Part shown: positions 36,041 through 39,473 of the stretch, piece after piece
Layout of the letters: each line of letters starts with the position of its first letter
How positions within the stretch are numbered: position 1 is the first letter of the stretch
Source: Allobosea sp.
GTDB lineage: Bacteria; Pseudomonadota; Alphaproteobacteria; Rhizobiales; Beijerinckiaceae
Assembly: GCF_030694325.1 (NCBI RefSeq)
Contig: NZ_JAUXYO010000188.1
Span: 1 to 39,473 of the forward strand
Direction: 5' to 3'
Length of the DNA stretch: 39,473 nt
Notes under the pieces: generated by a model
The model's database searches: none
Seen by the model: only the letters and a program-made list of their open reading frames with translations
What the model was told of the DNA's origin: nothing
Made by a program: the position numbers and the translations under genes

Positions 36041-36240
36041 TGAACTGATGGGGTGGCCCCCTCCGGCCGGCTTATATGATGTCGCGCAGCGCCGTCGTGG
36101 CGCTTTGAAGGGAGGAACACTTGCCTGAGGTTTATGCCCTTGCGATCGACCTTGCGAAGCGCAGCCTTCAAGTCTGAGCCACGGAACGCGGTGGGGCGGA
36201 TTAGCCGGACGGTCTCGCGCGCGAAGTCGGGGGCACGCAA
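36041..36240 (+). mobile_element. Decayed 5' end of an IS110-family element, with structured leader
   Basis: From TTG 36121, after a GGGAGG box, the frame reads MPEVYALAIDLAKRSLQV, i.e. the RuvC-like N-terminus of IS110-type transposases (AIDLAKxxFQV), then a TGA stop, ATERGGA, a second stop and a one-base shift after which RTVSRAK can be read. The gene is therefore dead and truncated. The 80 bases before it carry hairpins GGGG-TGG-CCCC (36050-36060) and AGCGCC-GTCGT-GGCGCT (36088-36104); in active IS110 elements the non-coding end region encodes the bridge RNA. The remnant ends where the ATPase gene begins. Confidence 0.65.
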
Positions 36241-39051
36241 ATGAAGATGGGCGGTAGGGCCTCCGGAGTTGATGCAGCACAGCCTCACCATGAAACAGTC
36301 GAGGCTGTGCTGGCCGCCCTCGGCACCGACGCGGAGCGCGGACTGACCGCGATGGAAGCCACGTCGCGGCTTGCACGATACGGCAGAAATGAACTGACGG
36401 CAGAAAAGCCGACGCCGGCGTGGCGGAAATTTCTCGCCCAGTTCACAGATGTGCTCGTCGTCCTGCTGATCGTCGCGGCGCTGATTTCGGCTGCACTTTG
36501 GTTTGCCGAGCGCGACTCCGCATTGCCCTACGAGGCGATGACCATCCTGGCCATCGTGATCCTCAACGCCGTCATGGGTTATCTGCAGCAGGCTCGGGCC
36601 GAGCAGGCTTTGGCGGCACTGAACCAAATGTCGGCTGCGCACGCCACGGTTGTCCGCGATGGCACGAGACAACGCTTTCCCGCGTCCGACCTCATTCCCG
36701 GCGATCTGATTCTGATCGAGGAAGGCGACACCATTCCGGCCGACGCGCGGCTGATACAATCGACAGCGCTGCAGACTGCGGAAGCGGCGCTCACGGGCGA
36801 GAGCCTGCCCGTATCGAAGGATACGGGCCCCATTCCGGAAGACGCGAGCCTCGGCGACCGTCACAACATGGTCTTCAGTGGCACCGCTGCTACCTACGGG
36901 CGGGGCCGGGCGGTGGTCACGGCGACGGGGATGCAGACCCAGATGGGACGCATCGCCGGCATGTTGGAGGCATCTCCGGACGATGCAACCCCGCTGCAGA
37001 AGGAACTCGATCGAGTCGGGCGACTGCTCGGTGTCGGGGTCATCGTCATCGCGGTGGTGATGATCGGGACGATCCTGCTGTTCGAGGATATCCAAGGCTT
37101 CGCGGCCATATTCGATGTCTTCATTCTCGGCGTGGCGCTCGCCGTCGCCGCAGTGCCGGAAGGACTTCCGGCAGTGGTGACGGCGGTGCTGGCGCTCGGC
37201 GTTCAGCGTATGGCAAAGCGGAAGGCCGTCATCCGGCATCTCGCGGCGGTCGAGACGCTCGGCTCGGCCGACGTTATCGCCTCCGACAAGACCGGTACGC
37301 TCACCCGCAACGAAATGACGGTGCGCCGGGTGGTCACCGCGAGCGGGAGCGTAGACCTGGGCGGCACGGGCTACGCACCCGAAGGTAACGTGACGCGCCA
37401 CGGTGACGGGGCGATCGACGGCTCGCTCAGGACCGAATTCATCCGCACGCTGGCCGCTGCCGACCGCGCAAACAATGCGGTGCTCCAGGAACGCGACGGC
37501 CGCTGGTCGGTCCAGGGCGACCCGACCGAAGGCGCGTTGATCGTTGCTGCTCGCAAGGCCGGGCTGGAAGAAGAGACGCTCGACGCGCGCTACGAACGCG
37601 TCGGGGAAGTTCCGTTCTCGTCCGAACGCAAGCTGATGAGTACAGTTCACGCCGACGCCGAGCGACAGGATCTGTTGCGCGCCTTCACCAAGGGCGCGCC
37701 AGATATCCTGCTGGCGCGCTGTTCGCACGAGTTGGTCGGCGAAATTTCAAAGCCTCTGACGGCGGATAGGCGCGCTGCGATCGCGTCCGCGAACGAAGAA
37801 CTGGCCGGCGACGCACTACGGACGCTGGGATTCGCCTTTCGCACACTGCCGAAGGATGTATCGGAAGCCGACGGGTTCGGCGATGACGTCGAATATGATC
37901 TCGTCTTCCTCGGTCTGATCGGCATGATCGACCCGCCGCGCGACGAGGCGAAGCAAGCGATCGCCCGCGCTAAGACCGCCGGCATCAGGTCGATGATGAT
38001 CACGGGCGACCATCCCAGGACGGCTTCGGTCATCGCTATCGAACTCGGCATCACGACTGACGGCAGGGCCGTCAGCGGAGCAGAGTTGGAGACGATGTCG
38101 GACGAGGAACTCGACCGGACGGTCCGCGAGGTCTCGGTCTATGCCCGTGTCAATCCCGACCACAAGCTGCGTATCGTGAACGCGCTGCAGCGCGAGGGCA
38201 TGACGGTGGCGATGACCGGCGACGGGGTCAACGATGCGCCGGCGCTGAAGACCGCCGACATCGGCGTTGCCATGGGCATCACCGGAACGGATGTCTCCAA
38301 GCAGGCCGCCGACATGGTGCTCGCCGACGACAATTTCGCGTCGATCGTGGCTGCTGTAGAAGAAGGCAGGGCCATCTTCTCCAACATCAGGAAATTCCTG
38401 CGCTACCTGCTCTCGTCAAATGTCGGCGAGGTCATGACCATGTTCTTCGGCGTGCTCCTAGCCGACCTGATCGGTCTGCACGCGATGGGCGGCAGCGGTG
38501 TGGTCCTGCCGCTGCTGGCGACGCAGATCCTCTGGATCAATCTGGTGACCGATGGCGCGCCCGCGCTGGCGCTGGGCGTGGACCCGGCGGATACAGGCAC
38601 CATGAGCAATCCGCCGCGACCTCGCGGCGAAGGTGTGATCACGCCGCGCATGTGGACCGGCATTCTCTTCGTCGGCGCCATCATGGCCACGGGGACGCTG
38701 ATCATTCTCGACGCCTCGCTTCCCGGTGGACTGATCGAAGGCGCTGGCAACCTAGCATATGGGCAGACCATGGCCTTCACGACTCTGACCCTGTTCCAAC
38801 TGTTCAATGTCTTCAACGCGCGTTCCGACGAACGCAGCGCCTTCGCAAATTTGTTCACCAACCAGTGGCTCTGGTCGGCTGTGGGTCTTTCGCTTGTCCT
38901 GCATGCGGCGGTGATCTACGTGCCATTCCTGCAGTCGGCGTTTTCGACCGTCCCTCTGAGTCTCGGTGATTGGATGATCTGCGGGGCGATGGCGAGCTCG
39001 GTGCTCTGGCTGCGCGAACTGAGCAAGGTCGCCAATCGGCATTGGAACTGA
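36241..39051 (+). CDS. P2A-type (Ca2+-like) cation-transporting P-type ATPase
   Basis: A 936-residue ATPase. Cation-ATPase N-domain (15-65, VLAALGTDAERGLTAMEATSRLARYGRNEL), TM1-2, the actuator loop with TGES (185-188), TM4 with VPEGLP (E307), phosphorylation motif DKTGT (D349), GDGVNDAPAL hinge, TM5 SSNVGEV (about 725) and TM6 NLVTDGAPALALG (about 765). These match the SERCA/PacL-type site with Glu, Asn/Glu and Asn/Asp ligands, so Ca2+ (or Mn2+) export is likely. The start MKMGG abuts an IS110 remnant, so expression may depend on sequence left by that element. No strong ribosome-binding site is evident before ATG 36241. Confidence 0.88.
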   Translation: MKMGGRASGVDAAQPHHETVEAVLAALGTDAERGLTAMEATSRLARYGRNELTAEKPTPAWRKFLAQFTDVLVVLLIVAALISAALWFAERDSALPYEAMTILAIVILNAVMGYLQQARAEQALAALNQMSAAHATVVRDGTRQRFPASDLIPGDLILIEEGDTIPADARLIQSTALQTAEAALTGESLPVSKDTGPIPEDASLGDRHNMVFSGTAATYGRGRAVVTATGMQTQMGRIAGMLEASPDDATPLQKELDRVGRLLGVGVIVIAVVMIGTILLFEDIQGFAAIFDVFILGVALAVAAVPEGLPAVVTAVLALGVQRMAKRKAVIRHLAAVETLGSADVIASDKTGTLTRNEMTVRRVVTASGSVDLGGTGYAPEGNVTRHGDGAIDGSLRTEFIRTLAAADRANNAVLQERDGRWSVQGDPTEGALIVAARKAGLEEETLDARYERVGEVPFSSERKLMSTVHADAERQDLLRAFTKGAPDILLARCSHELVGEISKPLTADRRAAIASANEELAGDALRTLGFAFRTLPKDVSEADGFGDDVEYDLVFLGLIGMIDPPRDEAKQAIARAKTAGIRSMMITGDHPRTASVIAIELGITTDGRAVSGAELETMSDEELDRTVREVSVYARVNPDHKLRIVNALQREGMTVAMTGDGVNDAPALKTADIGVAMGITGTDVSKQAADMVLADDNFASIVAAVEEGRAIFSNIRKFLRYLLSSNVGEVMTMFFGVLLADLIGLHAMGGSGVVLPLLATQILWINLVTDGAPALALGVDPADTGTMSNPPRPRGEGVITPRMWTGILFVGAIMATGTLIILDASLPGGLIEGAGNLAYGQTMAFTTLTLFQLFNVFNARSDERSAFANLFTNQWLWSAVGLSLVLHAAVIYVPFLQSAFSTVPLSLGDWMICGAMASSVLWLRELSKVANRHWN

Positions 39052-39113
39052 CGGATCGCGGACCGGTCGCATTGTTGGCCGCGTTCAAGACATGCAGGCG
39101 CAGAACGTGACAT

Positions 39114-39130
39114 CGGGCCTTTGAGGCCCG
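39114..39130 (+). terminator. Hairpin downstream of the P-type ATPase gene, weak terminator
   Basis: A perfect stem CGGGCC (39114-39119)/GGCCCG (39125-39130) with loop TTTGA follows the ATPase stop by 63 bp. The following CTGTTT gives only a weak T tract, so efficiency is uncertain. The flanking 39052-39229 segment holds no gene that I can support. Confidence 0.35.
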
Positions 39131-39229
39131 CTGTTTCGGGGAGGATGAAGGTTAAAATGACCGGTTTGGGCATGGTCGCCGCGAAATAAAACGGCGACGC
39201 AGGCCCGCCTTGGGCGTGGTCTGCCGCCG

Positions 39230-39473
39230 CTACGGCTTCGTCTTTCGGCCTCGAGTTGCCCAATATGCCTCGATGGGGCGTGCCTCCAGATATCGTAGCC
39301 AGACGACGACCATCAGCGCGCCGAACAGCAGGAGGAGGCCCGTTCCGTCGACGACGAGGCCGAGGCTGGAACCGAAAAAGGCGCCAAGCGTGCCCACCAC
39401 TGCGAAGATGGCCGCGCAGAGCCAGCGTACATGACCCTTCCGGGCATGGGCGAGCAGGTTGGCCTAGGCATTG
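39230..39473 (-). pseudogene. TauE/SafE (TSUP) permease C-terminal end with an in-frame stop (partial)
   Basis: Reading leftward from the window edge: NA, a stop TAG (complement at 39466-39468), then ANLLAHARKGHVRWLCAAIFAVVGTLGAFFGSSLGLVVDGTG and LLLLFGALMVVVWLRYLEARP, ending at TAG 39230-39232. LLAHAR-GHVRW...GSxLG...VDG...LLLLF is the repeat-2 signature of TSUP/TauE permeases, which move sulfonates, sulfite or other anions. The stop falls inside the conserved stretch before LLAHARKG, so the gene is probably inactive, unless it is a sequencing error. The rest of the gene lies beyond the window. Confidence 0.65.

Noticed and set aside
35983-37728. A long minus-strand open frame opposite the P-type ATPase
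   Set aside because: Antisense shadow of a well-conserved gene; it runs through the usp end, the IS remnant and the ATPase without any recognisable motif.

Overview
The window is GC-rich alphaproteobacterial DNA, most likely from the Hyphomicrobiales (Rhizobiales); gene content and protein style suggest Bosea or a close relative, but this is inference because no rRNA or marker gene is present. Coding density is high. The flanks use strongly GC-biased codons, while about 7.9-18.9 kb is visibly more AT-rich and loosely packed, as expected for acquired DNA.

Left chromosomal part (1-7864): a PsiF-like gene end, a HAD phosphatase, a small conserved-looking protein, the biotin-carrying propionyl-CoA carboxylase subunit (pccA), a glutathione transferase, an LprI-like secreted protein, a YdcF/DUF218 membrane protein, DUF3253 and DUF599 genes on the minus strand, a rhodanese and a tiny membrane protein. 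Two copies of a palindromic intergenic repeat lie here.

Island (about 7.9-18.9 kb): a Tn7-like transposition module on the minus strand (tnsA-tnsB-tnsC-tniQ, with a terminator after tniQ), without CRISPR, Cas or TnsE genes. Divergent from tnsA is a strong sigma70-type promoter, about 115 nt of structured sequence and a very good intrinsic terminator, i.e. a candidate small RNA next to a large dyad at the tnsA start. Beyond it are a small minus-strand gene, about 1.1 kb without a convincing gene, an XRE regulator, and a two-gene unit: an Xre/MbcA/ParS antitoxin-like domain fused to a complete HAD hydrolase and an unknown C-terminal region, followed by a calcineurin-like metallophosphoesterase. 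I regard this pair as the most likely undescribed system in the window. A truncated gene and a tRNA-3'-end-like sequence mark the right edge. Candidate TnsB sites are visible only at the left; the right end was not found.

Metabolic island (19011-29298): an apparently continuous minus-strand operon, tetR-phaC-(maoC/pta fusion)-ackA-fabI paralogue-xfp-(APH/kinase fusion), with a divergent phasin gene. It joins the phosphoketolase/acetyl-phosphate node to polyhydroxyalkanoate synthesis. A perfect FNR/FixK-type box lies between tetR and the phasin gene. A second, near-perfect box lies at almost the same distance upstream of a small gene and a universal stress protein, suggesting shared low-oxygen control.

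Right part (29460-39473): a yhiI-rbbA-yhhJ-type membrane-fusion/ABC exporter operon, a remnant resembling a universal stress protein, the small gene plus UspA gene, the decayed start of an IS110-family element with its structured leader, a P2A-type Ca2+-like ATPase whose start abuts that remnant, and the end of a TauE/SafE permease gene carrying an in-frame stop.
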